Of a stretch of 41,924 nucleotides of DNA, positions 1 to 8,325 are shown in pieces (within the stretch, counting starts at the first letter, position 1; each line of letters opens with the position of its first letter). Below the pieces are notes generated by a model. The model did not search any database, was not told where the DNA came from, and saw nothing but the letters and a program-made list of their open reading frames with translations. Position numbers and translations under genes: made by a program. The DNA comes from Gammaproteobacteria bacterium. Its GTDB lineage: Bacteria; Pseudomonadota; Gammaproteobacteria; Steroidobacterales; Woeseiaceae. The stretch spans positions 1-41,924 of the forward strand of contig JAUIDP010000024.1 of NCBI GenBank assembly GCA_030429005.1. Direction: 5' to 3'.

Positions 1-1700
1 ATGCGCAGCGTCTGCATTCGGCTCTCGTCATCGTTGGGTTCCAGTTCGCCGTTCGGATCCGGCGGGCCAAGCGGCCGCGCCAGCAAGGTATAGTCGCCGG
101 TGGAACGCGCATGCACTGAGAAGTAGTGCGTTCCCGGCAGCAGGAAGAGGTTATCCAGCGACACCCGGCGCTGACCGGAAGTGGCTTCGATGCGTTGACT
201 TAGCCCGCCAATACGGTCGCGGTATTCAATCGCCCGGATGTTTTGACCAACCGCCTGTACTCGCCACAGCTGTGGCTTGTCATCGATGACAAAGCGGTAG
301 AAATCGGTATCGTCCCTGCTATCGAACGAGCCCTTGATGCGATTGTTTTCCGGCGTAGTGACGGCATAGTCGATCTTGTCGTTCGGCTCCGACTCCCGCC
401 CAGGTTCGATCGGGCCCGCAGCTTCAAATGCAACCCGGTATTCGACACCTTCGGTCCGGCCAGCCACACGCACACCGTAGGTGCCAGCAACCAGCAGCAG
501 GTCGTTCATCGCCACAGTGCCCTTGTTCTTGCGGCACTGGATATTGGCGCCGTCTGCGTCGAGCAGGCAGATTTCCAACGTCTGGTCCGGCGCTGTTTCA
601 AGAACAAGGTTCCTCAGCGTTTCGACGTCCGCTTCCGCAAATTCGTAGCGAAAAAAGTCATTATCGGTTTTGCTGCCCATCCGGCCGGTGCAGCAAGCTT
701 CGTCACCGGTGTGATTCGCGAGATTCCAGCGGTCATTCGGCTCCGCTTCGCTGCCCGCCACGCGCTGTCCGGTTTCGCTGAGCAAAATTGTCTGTACAAA
801 GCCAGCCAACTCGCTGGCTTCCATCAGCGGCTGCACGACGACAAAGTAGTCACCGGGCGGCAGATTGATGTCGTTGAGTGTGGCCGTGCCCGCGGCCTTG
901 TTTCTGACGGTCACCAACGTTTCGCCGGCGCTGTTTTGCAGTTGCGCTTCAACTCGCCGGCCGATTGGCACCTGGACATCGATATTCCAGCGCGACGCAG
1001 CCTGGCTCTCGTCGAACCGGATGCGATACCAGGCCGGACTGTCGTTCTCGAAGAGCGTTCCCTGTTCCCGGCCCGGTAATATGACGAGAGCCTTGTCCGC
1101 TGATGCCGGCGTCGACGCGCCACCCGATGGCAATCGGAGCTCTTTGGTGATGAACAGCCGGTACGCTGCCGACGACTCGTCACCGACCGGCGCAGCAACA
1201 CCGCTGGAAGACGCGGGCTCGCCGAAGGAGATGCTGCCTGTAACCGGCCGGAACGGCGCTTCACCGCCGGAACGCGCCAGTCCGAGCAGGTATTCACCGG
1301 GCTCGAAAATCAGGTCGTCAGTGACTTCCGGGCGCTGGCCGTCGCGACTGCCCAGCGAAAACAGCCGATCGGCCTGTTCCACCTCCCCGCTGTCGGTGTA
1401 TCGCAATCGCACGACTTCGACGAGGGTCAGCGCACCAGGGAGACCGGCCAGCTCAAGACGCCAGCGATGGCCGGCGTCCTCGTCCGAAACTTTCCAAAGC
1501 CAGGCGTCCTGGTCGCCGGGCGGCATCGTGCCCATCAACGCCATCGGGGCCGAGAATTGCCGCGCGGTCTGCGGAGTATCGTTCGGCTCGGTATCAACCA
1601 GGGCCTGTTGGGCGAGTGCAGGCACTGCCGTGAGAGTGCCTGCTACCGCCATCAGAGCGAGCAAGTGCTGAAACACACAGTTGCGTCTGGACTCGTACAC
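1..1700 (-). CDS. Exported PPC-domain repeat protein, 3' end cut by the window edge
   Basis: The frame is open on the minus strand from 1700 to base 1, so about 566 residues are visible and the C-terminus is missing. I chose GTG at 1698-1700: it starts a good signal peptide (RR in the n-region, hydrophobic core, PALA-QQ cleavage near residue 30), and AAAAGG lies about 10 nt upstream. No in-frame ATG is better. The body shows four EPND motifs (near residues 38, 322, 433 and 552), each opening a beta-rich segment with a 'DxDxFRYEF' or 'PPGDYFV' pattern. This is the signature of bacterial pre-peptidase C-terminal (PPC) domains, which usually sit beside secreted enzymes as folding or binding modules. 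No catalytic domain is visible in this part; one may lie beyond the edge. The exact role is unknown. Confidence 0.85.
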   Translation of the reverse strand, partial: MYESRRNCVFQHLLALMAVAGTLTAVPALAQQALVDTEPNDTPQTARQFSAPMALMGTMPPGDQDAWLWKVSDEDAGHRWRLELAGLPGALTLVEVVRLRYTDSGEVEQADRLFSLGSRDGQRPEVTDDLIFEPGEYLLGLARSGGEAPFRPVTGSISFGEPASSSGVAAPVGDESSAAYRLFITKELRLPSGGASTPASADKALVILPGREQGTLFENDSPAWYRIRFDESQAASRWNIDVQVPIGRRVEAQLQNSAGETLVTVRNKAAGTATLNDINLPPGDYFVVVQPLMEASELAGFVQTILLSETGQRVAGSEAEPNDRWNLANHTGDEACCTGRMGSKTDNDFFRYEFAEADVETLRNLVLETAPDQTLEICLLDADGANIQCRKNKGTVAMNDLLLVAGTYGVRVAGRTEGVEYRVAFEAAGPIEPGRESEPNDKIDYAVTTPENNRIKGSFDSRDDTDFYRFVIDDKPQLWRVQAVGQNIRAIEYRDRIGGLSQRIEATSGQRRVSLDNLFLLPGTHYFSVHARSTGDYTLLARPLGPPDPNGELEPNDDESRMQTLR

Positions 1701-1880
1701 TTTGGTCGTACCTTTTGTTAACTGGCGTGCTGCCCCTTCAATTAACAGCGCATTCGCAATACCGGACCCGCCTGCTTGCCTGCAAATAAGCAGTCAGCCG
1801 CGCTATTGAGAATTTTGGCGGGTGGTGTGTTGAATTACGCTAAGACAATTCAGGAATGATCTATCAGGAGCAGCGCAAGT

Positions 1881-2558
1881 ATGGGCAATAAGATCACATT
1901 TTGTGGCTATCATCTGTTACGGCATGGTCTCGCTTCTACTGCGGCCGCGGCACTTCTCGTACTGGTGGGCTGTGGTGAAACTGACACGGCGTCGACGACC
2001 GCCGGGGGCCAAGCTACTGCAAGAGCTGCACCGGCCGAAAATCGGTCCGACGGCAAACCGGATCGCGGCTCGCGGCAAGCAAGCAGCCCGGTCAACTCCC
2101 TGACATTTTCAGCCACCGGCGACCTGGAAAGCGCGCTCGAGAGTGACGGCACAGACCTGCTGCTGACGGGTGGCTGTCTTGATCGTAACGTCATCGGCAT
2201 GTCGTTTACGCGCGGCGAGGTGACGGAAAAGGACCTGTTCCAGGTACGCCTGCGTACTGCCGACAGCGTCGCAGCCGGTGAGACCGGCACGTTCGAGGTT
2301 TCGGAGCTGGGTTGGTACAACGGGCAATTCACGCCGGAAGATCTTCCCACAGAACTGAACCTGCTTGTGCCGGATGCATACGAGGGCTCAGGTACACTGA
2401 TGTTGACGCTGCACGAAGCCGGCGGGCTAAACGGTCGAATGGCCGGCACTGTTGAAGGCAATGCAAAACAGGTCGACGGCGACAACGAGGTCATGATCAA
2501 TGCCTCATTCGATATCAACCTCGGCTGTAGCAACCTGTCACTGGATGGCCTGAACTAG
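1881..2558 (+). CDS. Small lipoprotein of unknown function
   Basis: A 225-residue protein starts at ATG 1881, with AGGAG at 1866-1870 as a well-placed ribosome binding site. The N-terminus has a basic stretch, a hydrophobic segment and a lipobox ending LVGC, so lipid attachment and outer-membrane or periplasmic location are likely. A low-complexity, polar linker (residues about 35-70) follows. The C-terminal part is predicted beta-rich, with two further cysteines ('TGGCLD' and 'NLGCSN') that could form a disulfide. I do not recognise the fold. Its stop codon shares the palindrome CTAG (2555-2558) with the stop of the convergent cytosine deaminase gene. It is divergent from the PPC-repeat gene across a 180 bp gap. 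Confidence 0.8.
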   Translation: MGNKITFCGYHLLRHGLASTAAAALLVLVGCGETDTASTTAGGQATARAAPAENRSDGKPDRGSRQASSPVNSLTFSATGDLESALESDGTDLLLTGGCLDRNVIGMSFTRGEVTEKDLFQVRLRTADSVAAGETGTFEVSELGWYNGQFTPEDLPTELNLLVPDAYEGSGTLMLTLHEAGGLNGRMAGTVEGNAKQVDGDNEVMINASFDINLGCSNLSLDGLN

Positions 2559-2998
2559 TCCGTTTCGCCGATATCTTCATTCCACAAGCGGGGCTGCCTT
2601 GCGATAAAGGTTTCCATCAACGCAACACAGTCCGAGTTGTTGACGACCTGGACATCCACGCCCCTTGAACGCAGGTAGTCCTCGGGGCCGCGGAATGTCC
2701 GGTTCTCGCCTACGATAACCCGCGGAATGCCATACAACAGGATTGCCCCGCTGCACATGTCGCACGGAGACAGTGTTGAGTACAGCGTCGCGCGGCGGTA
2801 GTCCGACGCGCCGAGCCGACCGGCATTTTCCAGGCAGTCCATTTCCGCGTGCAGGACGGTGCTGCCCTGCTGAACGCGCTGGTTGTGGCCGCGGCCGCGA
2901 ATTTCGTCATCGATGACCAGAATCGAGCCGATCGGGATTCCGCCTGCGGCCAGTCCGAGACGCGCCTGTTCAATTGCCGCTTCGAGATATTCGTCCAT
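2555..2998 (-). CDS. Cytosine deaminase, yeast Fcy1-like (CDA superfamily)
   Basis: This 147-residue protein is a zinc-dependent deaminase of the cytidine deaminase fold. The zinc ligands and catalytic Glu are visible as H50-A-E52 and P78-C-x-x-C82 (C79, C82). The similarity to Saccharomyces cerevisiae Fcy1 covers the whole length: 'GGIPIG', 'GRGHNQR', 'LENAGRL', 'LSPCDMCSGAI', 'YGIPRVIVGEN' and the C-terminal 'W-EDIGE' all have direct counterparts. Fcy1 converts cytosine to uracil in pyrimidine salvage. The usual bacterial enzyme, CodA, is an unrelated amidohydrolase. Deamination of another base or nucleoside cannot be excluded from sequence. The start is divergent from the flavoprotein gene, with only 28 bp between them. 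Confidence 0.92.
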   Translation of the reverse strand: MDEYLEAAIEQARLGLAAGGIPIGSILVIDDEIRGRGHNQRVQQGSTVLHAEMDCLENAGRLGASDYRRATLYSTLSPCDMCSGAILLYGIPRVIVGENRTFRGPEDYLRSRGVDVQVVNNSDCVALMETFIARQPRLWNEDIGETD

Positions 2999-3014
2999 CG
3001 GTCGGGTTCTCCAT

Positions 3015-3020
3015 TATATT
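3015..3020 (+). promoter_or_regulatory. Candidate -10 element (TATATT) for a leaderless flavoprotein mRNA
   Basis: TATATT lies in the 28 bp divergent gap and ends exactly six bases before ATG 3027. There is no Shine-Dalgarno sequence, and a start of transcription about seven bases after the hexamer would fall on the ATG. No convincing -35 is seen. The same arrangement occurs at 13143 and 34105. Confidence 0.4.
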
Positions 3021-3026
3021 GTCGCG

Positions 3027-4211
3027 ATGCAATCCAGTGATGTCATTGTCCTTGGCGGCGGCGCCGCCGGCCTGATGTACGCCAGTGTTGCCGGACAACG
3101 CGGCCACCGGGTCATGGTACTGGAAAGTTCGAACAAGATCGGTAAGAAGATCCTGATGTCCGGCGGCGGACGCTGTAATTTCACAAACTTGCATTGCGAA
3201 CCTCGGCACTTTCTTTCCGCCAACCCGAATTTTTGTATTTCGGCCTTGAGCCGCTATACGCCGGGCGACTTCGTAGCGCTGGTCGAGCGGTACGGCATCG
3301 CGTACCACGAAAAGGCGCACGGCCAGTTGTTCTGTGACCATTCCTCGAAAGATATTCTCGGCATGCTGCAGGCCGAATGTGCAGCCTCCGGTGTGACGAT
3401 CCGGACGCATTGCACGGTCGCGTCTGTGAGTCACGCTGGCGACTATATCGTATCGAGTGACCAGGGAGACTTCGCAGCGCCGGTGCTGGTGATCGCCACC
3501 GGCGGCCTGAGCATCCCGAAGATGGGCGCTTCCGATTTCGGCTACCGCCTGGCCCGCCAGTTTGGCCTGCCGGTCGAGCCGACCCGCGCCGGCCTCGTGC
3601 CGTTCACCTTCACCGGCACTCTGCAGAAAATGACCGACAGGCTGAGCGGCGTCAGTACAACGGCGACAGTCAACACCGTCGACGCCGCATTTACCGAGGA
3701 CATCCTGTTCACGCATCGTGGCCTGAGCGGCCCGGCCGCGTTGCAGGCCTCAAGCTACTGGGAACCGGGGCAGGACCTTTGCATCAACCTGGCGCCCGGC
3801 ACGGACCTGCGGGACTGGTTCCTGCAAGCAAAGCGCAGCAAGCCGAAGGCCGTGTTGCGCACGGTGCTCGCCGAGCGGCTGCCGAGGGCGCTTGCGATCG
3901 AACTGCAGGCGCTGTTGTTCGCTGACGCCGGCGACAGACCTGTCGGGGAGTGGTCCGACACCGCTTTGCAGGCCGTAGCCGCGACGTTAAGTGCCTGGAC
4001 ACTCCGGCCCGCTGCAACAGAGGGCTATCGCACGGCAGAAGTGACGCTGGGCGGTGTCGACACGAACCAGCTATCGTCGAAGACCATGGAATGCAGGCAA
4101 CACCCGGGCCTGTTCTTCATCGGCGAAGTCGTCGATGTCACCGGGCACCTCGGCGGGTTCAATTTTCAATGGGCCTGGGCATCAGCACAGGCCGCCGCGC
4201 GAGCGATTTGA
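3027..4211 (+). CDS. HI0933/BaiN-family FAD-dependent oxidoreductase
   Basis: A 394-residue flavoprotein begins at ATG 3027; longer in-frame readings would overlap the divergent deaminase and add non-homologous sequence. The N-terminal Rossmann motif GGGAAG is at residues 10-15. The family hallmark 'GKKILMSGGGRCNFTN' follows at about 40-55. The C-terminus carries the second FAD contact, 'GHLGGFNFQWAWASA'. HI0933/YhiN/BaiN proteins are widespread cytosolic NAD(P)/FAD-binding proteins; most are uncharacterised, and BaiN was linked to bile-acid dehydroxylation. The substrate here is unknown. The gene is convergent with the exported SDR gene, with three bases between the stops. Confidence 0.93.
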   Translation: MQSSDVIVLGGGAAGLMYASVAGQRGHRVMVLESSNKIGKKILMSGGGRCNFTNLHCEPRHFLSANPNFCISALSRYTPGDFVALVERYGIAYHEKAHGQLFCDHSSKDILGMLQAECAASGVTIRTHCTVASVSHAGDYIVSSDQGDFAAPVLVIATGGLSIPKMGASDFGYRLARQFGLPVEPTRAGLVPFTFTGTLQKMTDRLSGVSTTATVNTVDAAFTEDILFTHRGLSGPAALQASSYWEPGQDLCINLAPGTDLRDWFLQAKRSKPKAVLRTVLAERLPRALAIELQALLFADAGDRPVGEWSDTALQAVAATLSAWTLRPAATEGYRTAEVTLGGVDTNQLSSKTMECRQHPGLFFIGEVVDVTGHLGGFNFQWAWASAQAAARAI

Positions 4212-4214
4212 GCG

Positions 4215-5582
4215 CTACCCTTCTCCGCCACCGTCCCCCGGCGGGATGACGGTCGCCTGCCAGTTCACTGCCTGCCATCGTCCCTGTCGCTTCAGGAACG
4301 TGCCGCTGTTGAAGTATTCGAGCGGCTCCGACCCGTCCTTCGGCGTGCCGACCAGGCGGAATGTCACGACAGCGGTCGTGCCGAACACCTGCACGTTGAC
4401 GTCTTCGCCGGAATAAACAATCGGCAGTGAGTCGGAGTCATCATCTGCTGTCTCGCTGCCGGCGAAACCCTGCAGAATATCCGCCTTGCCGAAGCGGGTA
4501 CCGTTCGACGAGGTGTAGACGAGATCTTCAGCCCAGAACTGCTCGTGCGCTTCCTCGGTGGCCGAATTTTCCAGGAAATAATGCACCATGGCTGTTATTT
4601 CGGCCTTGGCCGTATCCGATGGCGGTACGGCATCCAGCATCGCGACCAGTTCCTCGCGACTGTAAGAATACGCCTGCCACTGGTTGAGTTGTACCATCTC
4701 CGTTGCCATGGTGCCCAGTGTCCAGGCCGCCTCGCTTTCGCTCGGTACAACCAGGTAGCGCCGCAGCGGAGCACCGTCGGTCAACGCATGCCTGGCCGCA
4801 TCCGCCACCTCGTCCGGGGCTTTGTACTTGCTGCGGTCCCAGTCACGGCTCAGGAAAGCCTGGAACGACTCGGCGAACGGCGAGCCTGCGCGGGCATATT
4901 CATCGTTTTTCTCCAGCATCCGCGCGCGTGCGCTGGCGCCGATTTCCGAGTCGTAATTGCCGGGCTCGATGACACTGACCTGCACGCCGAGCGGCTCCAT
5001 CTCGGCTGCCAGCGAATCGGTATATGCCTCGATCGCGTGTTTGCTGACACTGTAGTGACTGAAGAATTGCCCCGAACCGATGCCCGAGATCGAACCGATA
5101 TTGACGATGCGACCCTGTGCTTCGATTAGCATTGGCCCGAATGCCTGTGTCACGCGGTACACACCAAACACATTCACATCCATAAGCCACTGGAATTCTT
5201 CTACCGGCACGTCGATAGCAGGACCGCCGATATACACACCCGCGTTGTTGACCAGCCCGTAAAGGCCACGTCCGCCAGCTTCGACTTGCAGAACTGCGGC
5301 GTCTATCTGCTCCTGCACGGTAACATCGAGTTTGACTGCTTCGATATTCTCAAGAGCATTCAGCGCATCGATGTCGGCCTGCTTGCGTGCACCGGCATAG
5401 ACGTAGAAACCGTTACTTGCCAGATCTTCTGCAATCGTCCTGCCGATTCCGCTGCTGGCACCAGTGACAAGCACGGCTTTCACGCCGGCATCGGTCGCAG
5501 CCAATGCAGGCATTGTTCCGGCCAGTACGATAACGCCAATCCACCCGAGATACGCGCCGGCGCGGCGAGCGAATGCAATCAT
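4215..5582 (-). CDS. Exported short-chain dehydrogenase with C-terminal NTF2/SnoaL-like domain
   Basis: The 455-residue protein starts with a signal peptide (hydrophobic residues 10-27, cleavage near MPALA-A). A classical SDR domain follows: TGASSGIG at 40-47, NNAG at 112-115, catalytic Ser near 164-166 and YSVSK (Y177, K181). From about residue 320 a second domain with 'MVHYFLENSATEEAHEQFW' and 'GRWQAVNWQATV' resembles the NTF2-like SnoaL/DUF4440 group. SDRs reduce or oxidise carbonyl or hydroxyl groups with NAD(P)H, normally in the cytosol, so an export signal is odd. Either the hydrophobic segment is an uncleaved anchor or the protein works outside the cytoplasm. GGGG about 6-9 nt before ATG 5582 supports this start. 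The substrate is unknown. Confidence 0.9.
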   Translation of the reverse strand: MIAFARRAGAYLGWIGVIVLAGTMPALAATDAGVKAVLVTGASSGIGRTIAEDLASNGFYVYAGARKQADIDALNALENIEAVKLDVTVQEQIDAAVLQVEAGGRGLYGLVNNAGVYIGGPAIDVPVEEFQWLMDVNVFGVYRVTQAFGPMLIEAQGRIVNIGSISGIGSGQFFSHYSVSKHAIEAYTDSLAAEMEPLGVQVSVIEPGNYDSEIGASARARMLEKNDEYARAGSPFAESFQAFLSRDWDRSKYKAPDEVADAARHALTDGAPLRRYLVVPSESEAAWTLGTMATEMVQLNQWQAYSYSREELVAMLDAVPPSDTAKAEITAMVHYFLENSATEEAHEQFWAEDLVYTSSNGTRFGKADILQGFAGSETADDDSDSLPIVYSGEDVNVQVFGTTAVVTFRLVGTPKDGSEPLEYFNSGTFLKRQGRWQAVNWQATVIPPGDGGGEG

Positions 5583-5664
5583 GCGAAGCCCCTTTTCTGT
5601 TTTGAATGACCAGGCAAATCATCATAGCAGATGAGTCATGCTAGACTTTCGCAAACTGCAGGCC

Positions 5665-5668
5665 GAGG
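5665..5668 (+). promoter_or_regulatory. Ribosome binding site GAGG favouring TTG start 5677
   Basis: GAGG sits eight bases before TTG 5677. The in-frame ATG at 5638 has no comparable site, and its product would carry 13 extra charged residues ahead of the signal peptide. Confidence 0.5.
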
Positions 5669-5676
5669 CTAATAAT

Positions 5677-7662
5677 TTGAACAAGGTACTCGTATTGGCT
5701 GTATTCTCGCTAACCTCATTGTTTTCCCACGCCGAAGAAGCACGGTATTTCGGCATCGACGACTACCTGGGGTCTGGCGGTATCGGCGAAGTCGCTGTCA
5801 GTCCCGAAGGCAATTTCGTTGCTTACACGATCACGTCCAATGACCTGAAAAAAGACCACACACGCGATGTCGTGTGGATGATACCGAGCGCAGGCGGCGA
5901 ACCGGTGCAAATGACGAGCGCCGACCACGATGCGAGCTCACCGCAGTGGAGCCCGGACGGGCGCTTTCTGGCTGTTTTGTCCGATCGCAAGGACGAGACG
6001 ACCCAGGTCTGGCTGCTGGACCGCCGCGGTGGCGACGCTCAACAGCTGACCGAACTGAAACAGGGCGTGGACTCGTTCGCATGGTCGCCCGACAGCAAAC
6101 GTATCCTGCTCGTGGCCAGCGACCCTACACCGGCCGATCTCGATGAAGAAGAGCTGCCGAACCCGAGACCCTACGTCGTCGACCGACTGCAATTCAAGGA
6201 AGACTACGTCGGCTACCTGAGTCGCCATCGGACGCACATCCACGTCATCGACGTCGCATCGCGCGAAACGCGACAGGTCACTTCGGGTGACTTCGACGAT
6301 ATGGACCCGGCATGGTCGCCGGACAGCCAGAAGATCGTATTCGTCAGCAATCGCACGGAGTTTCCGGACCGGAATCGCAATACCGACCTTTGGCTGGTCG
6401 ACCTGCAGGACGAAAAGCTGGCGCTCAGGCAGCTGACCACCAGTGCGACGGCGGATGCCAGCCCGTCATGGAGCCCGGACGGCAAATTGATCGTCTACAC
6501 ATCCACAGTCGAGGGCGCGCGACCAATTTATGCCATTCCGCAACTGACCATTCTCGACGTCGCAACCGGCAAGTCCACGGTCAATCCATCGCTGCGCGAA
6601 ACCCAGGTCTTCGAGCCCCGCTTTGCGCCTGATGGCAAGTCGATCTATGCGATCACCGAGTACCATGCCGAACAACACCTCGTGCAGGTCGATGCCGCCA
6701 GTGGCGCCGTGCAATCCCTGATCGAGGGTGAGGATGTCGTCACCGAGTTTGCGCTGCGCGGAGACGGCAGTGTTGTTGCACTGATCTCGCGTCCGCAGAC
6801 ACCCGAGGAACTGTATGCGCTCGACGATGGCAAGCTCACGCGACTGAGCTACCTCAGCGAAGCAATCGTCGCCGACCTGCAACTTGCGACGGTGCGCAAG
6901 GAGTCGTACCAGAGCGCTGACGGCACGACGATCGAGGCCCTGTTCGTCTTTCCGCCGAATTTCAAGGAAGGCAAGCGCCACCCGGGCATCCTGTTCATTC
7001 ACGGTGGCCCGCAACAGCAGTGGGACCTGCGTTTCGACTACGAAGCGCAGATGCTGGCCGCCAGGGGCTATGTACTGGTCATGCCGAACCCGCGCGGATC
7101 GTGGGGTTACGGACAGGCATTCGCCGAAGCTATCCAGGCAGACTGGGGCAACCTCGACTACCAGGACATTATCGCCGGCATCGACCACGGCGTCGCCAAA
7201 GGCTGGATCGACGAAGACCACATGGCGGTCTACGGCTGGTCGTATGGCGGCATGCTGACGAATCACGTCATTACCAAGACCGATCGTTTCAAAGCTGCCA
7301 TCACGGTAGCCAGCGCTACGCTGTATATCGCCAACTACGGGCATGACCAGTACCAGCGCTGGTGGGAAGAAGAACTGGGCCTGCCGTGGCTGCCGGAAAA
7401 CCGCGACAAGTATGACCGTATGTCGCCTTTCTACAGTCTCGACAAGGTGACGACACCGACGCTTGTCGTCGGCGGCGAAGACGACTGGAACGTCCCGATC
7501 CTGAACTCCGAGCAACTGTATATCGTTCTGAAACGCCGTGGCATTCCGACCGAACTGGTTGTCTATCCGGAACAGGGTCATTCATGGAGCAATGTGCCCT
7601 CCTACGAGAAAGACCTGTACCAGCGCTATTTCGCCTGGCTGGAGCGATTCGTCGGCTTCTGA
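5677..7662 (+). CDS. Exported S9 (prolyl oligopeptidase-type) serine peptidase
   Basis: Starting at TTG 5677, the protein has 661 residues and a clean signal peptide (MNKVLVLAVF..., cleavage after SLFSHA). An alternative ATG at 5638 adds 13 residues. Residues about 20-390 form a beta-propeller with repeated 'SPQWSPDGRFLAV' and 'PAWSPDSQKIVFVS' (WD40-like/TolB) blades. The C-terminal alpha/beta-hydrolase domain has the nucleophile motif GWSYGG (Ser522), 'GGEDDWNVP' (Asp603) and 'QGHSW' (His635). This is the S9 family, which includes DPP IV and acylaminoacyl peptidases, and cleaves short peptides after proline or releases acylated residues. A periplasmic peptide-degrading role is likely. It has its own 55 bp upstream gap, divergent from the exported SDR. 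Confidence 0.95.
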   Translation: MNKVLVLAVFSLTSLFSHAEEARYFGIDDYLGSGGIGEVAVSPEGNFVAYTITSNDLKKDHTRDVVWMIPSAGGEPVQMTSADHDASSPQWSPDGRFLAVLSDRKDETTQVWLLDRRGGDAQQLTELKQGVDSFAWSPDSKRILLVASDPTPADLDEEELPNPRPYVVDRLQFKEDYVGYLSRHRTHIHVIDVASRETRQVTSGDFDDMDPAWSPDSQKIVFVSNRTEFPDRNRNTDLWLVDLQDEKLALRQLTTSATADASPSWSPDGKLIVYTSTVEGARPIYAIPQLTILDVATGKSTVNPSLRETQVFEPRFAPDGKSIYAITEYHAEQHLVQVDAASGAVQSLIEGEDVVTEFALRGDGSVVALISRPQTPEELYALDDGKLTRLSYLSEAIVADLQLATVRKESYQSADGTTIEALFVFPPNFKEGKRHPGILFIHGGPQQQWDLRFDYEAQMLAARGYVLVMPNPRGSWGYGQAFAEAIQADWGNLDYQDIIAGIDHGVAKGWIDEDHMAVYGWSYGGMLTNHVITKTDRFKAAITVASATLYIANYGHDQYQRWWEEELGLPWLPENRDKYDRMSPFYSLDKVTTPTLVVGGEDDWNVPILNSEQLYIVLKRRGIPTELVVYPEQGHSWSNVPSYEKDLYQRYFAWLERFVGF

Positions 7663-7682
7663 GCCACTGCTGCAAACTTTGT

Positions 7683-7708
7683 TGTAACGTCTTGGCGGCT
7701 GGTTCGTC
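7683..7708 (+). promoter_or_regulatory. ECF-type promoter TGTAAC-N16-CGTC ahead of the sigma factor gene
   Basis: TGTAAC at 7683-7688 and CGTC at 7705-7708 are separated by 16 bases. AAC in the -35 and CGTC in the -10 with this spacing are typical of promoters read by ECF sigma factors, which often activate their own genes. A transcript would start near 7715, about 40 nt before ATG 7756. Autoregulation is inferred. Confidence 0.6.
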
Positions 7709-7755
7709 GGTACTGGTATGAACCCGGTTTTGACAGCGCCAACCAGTGAGCCAAC

Positions 7756-8325
7756 ATGCAGGCCGTAACTGACGAACAGCTGATTCAATGGGTCGCGGAC
7801 GGTGATTCATCGTGCCTCGCGACACTGTTCGAGCGCCACCACCGCGCTGTCTATCGCTTTATCCTGCAGATTACGCGCCAGCAGGCCCAGAGCGAGGACC
7901 TCGTGCAGGATGTATTTCTGCGAATCCTGCGCCGGGCCAGGTCCTTTCGCGGCGATGGCAGTTTCAAGGCTTGGATGTTCAATATCGCGCGCAACATCAC
8001 GCTTGACTACCTGCGCAAGTCCCGGCGGCAGGCAAGCGAAACCATCGACGACGCAATCGCGGCAGAGCACCTGGCTGACCCGCGTTCGGCCGAACAGGCT
8101 GCTGCCGGGAGCGAGGCCATGCAACGTGTCAGCCAGGCCCTGGCCCAACTGCCGGCGAAAGCGCAGGAAGTAATCTGGCTGGGTCGCTTCGAATTCGACA
8201 ACTACGAAGAACTCGGCCAGGCACTCGCCTGCAACGCCGGCACTGCCAGGGTTCGCATGCATCGCGCAATGGCGTTGCTGAATGCCACCTACACCAGTAT
8301 TTACGGAGTATCGATCGATGTCTGA
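7756..8325 (+). CDS. ECF-family RNA polymerase sigma factor
   Basis: A 189-residue sigma-70 family protein of the short extracytoplasmic-function type. Region 2 covers about residues 24-92, including 'SEDLVQDVFLRILRR' and 'FKAWMFNIARNITLDYLRK'. Region 4 covers about 128-178, with 'LPAKAQEVIWL' and the helix-turn-helix 'NYEELGQALACNAGTARVRMHRA'. Regions 1 and 3 are absent, as usual. The stop overlaps the next gene (anti-sigma-like) by eight bases, which implies translational coupling. Together with two downstream DUF4097 genes it forms one operon. ECF factors respond to envelope or extracellular signals when released from an inner-membrane anti-sigma factor; the signal here is unknown. Confidence 0.95.
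   Translation: MQAVTDEQLIQWVADGDSSCLATLFERHHRAVYRFILQITRQQAQSEDLVQDVFLRILRRARSFRGDGSFKAWMFNIARNITLDYLRKSRRQASETIDDAIAAEHLADPRSAEQAAAGSEAMQRVSQALAQLPAKAQEVIWLGRFEFDNYEELGQALACNAGTARVRMHRAMALLNATYTSIYGVSIDV

Noticed and set aside
243..1079. A 278-codon plus-strand frame
   Set aside because: It is antisense to the PPC-repeat gene, whose minus-strand product has a signal peptide and four EPND motifs. The plus-strand protein has no recognisable features.
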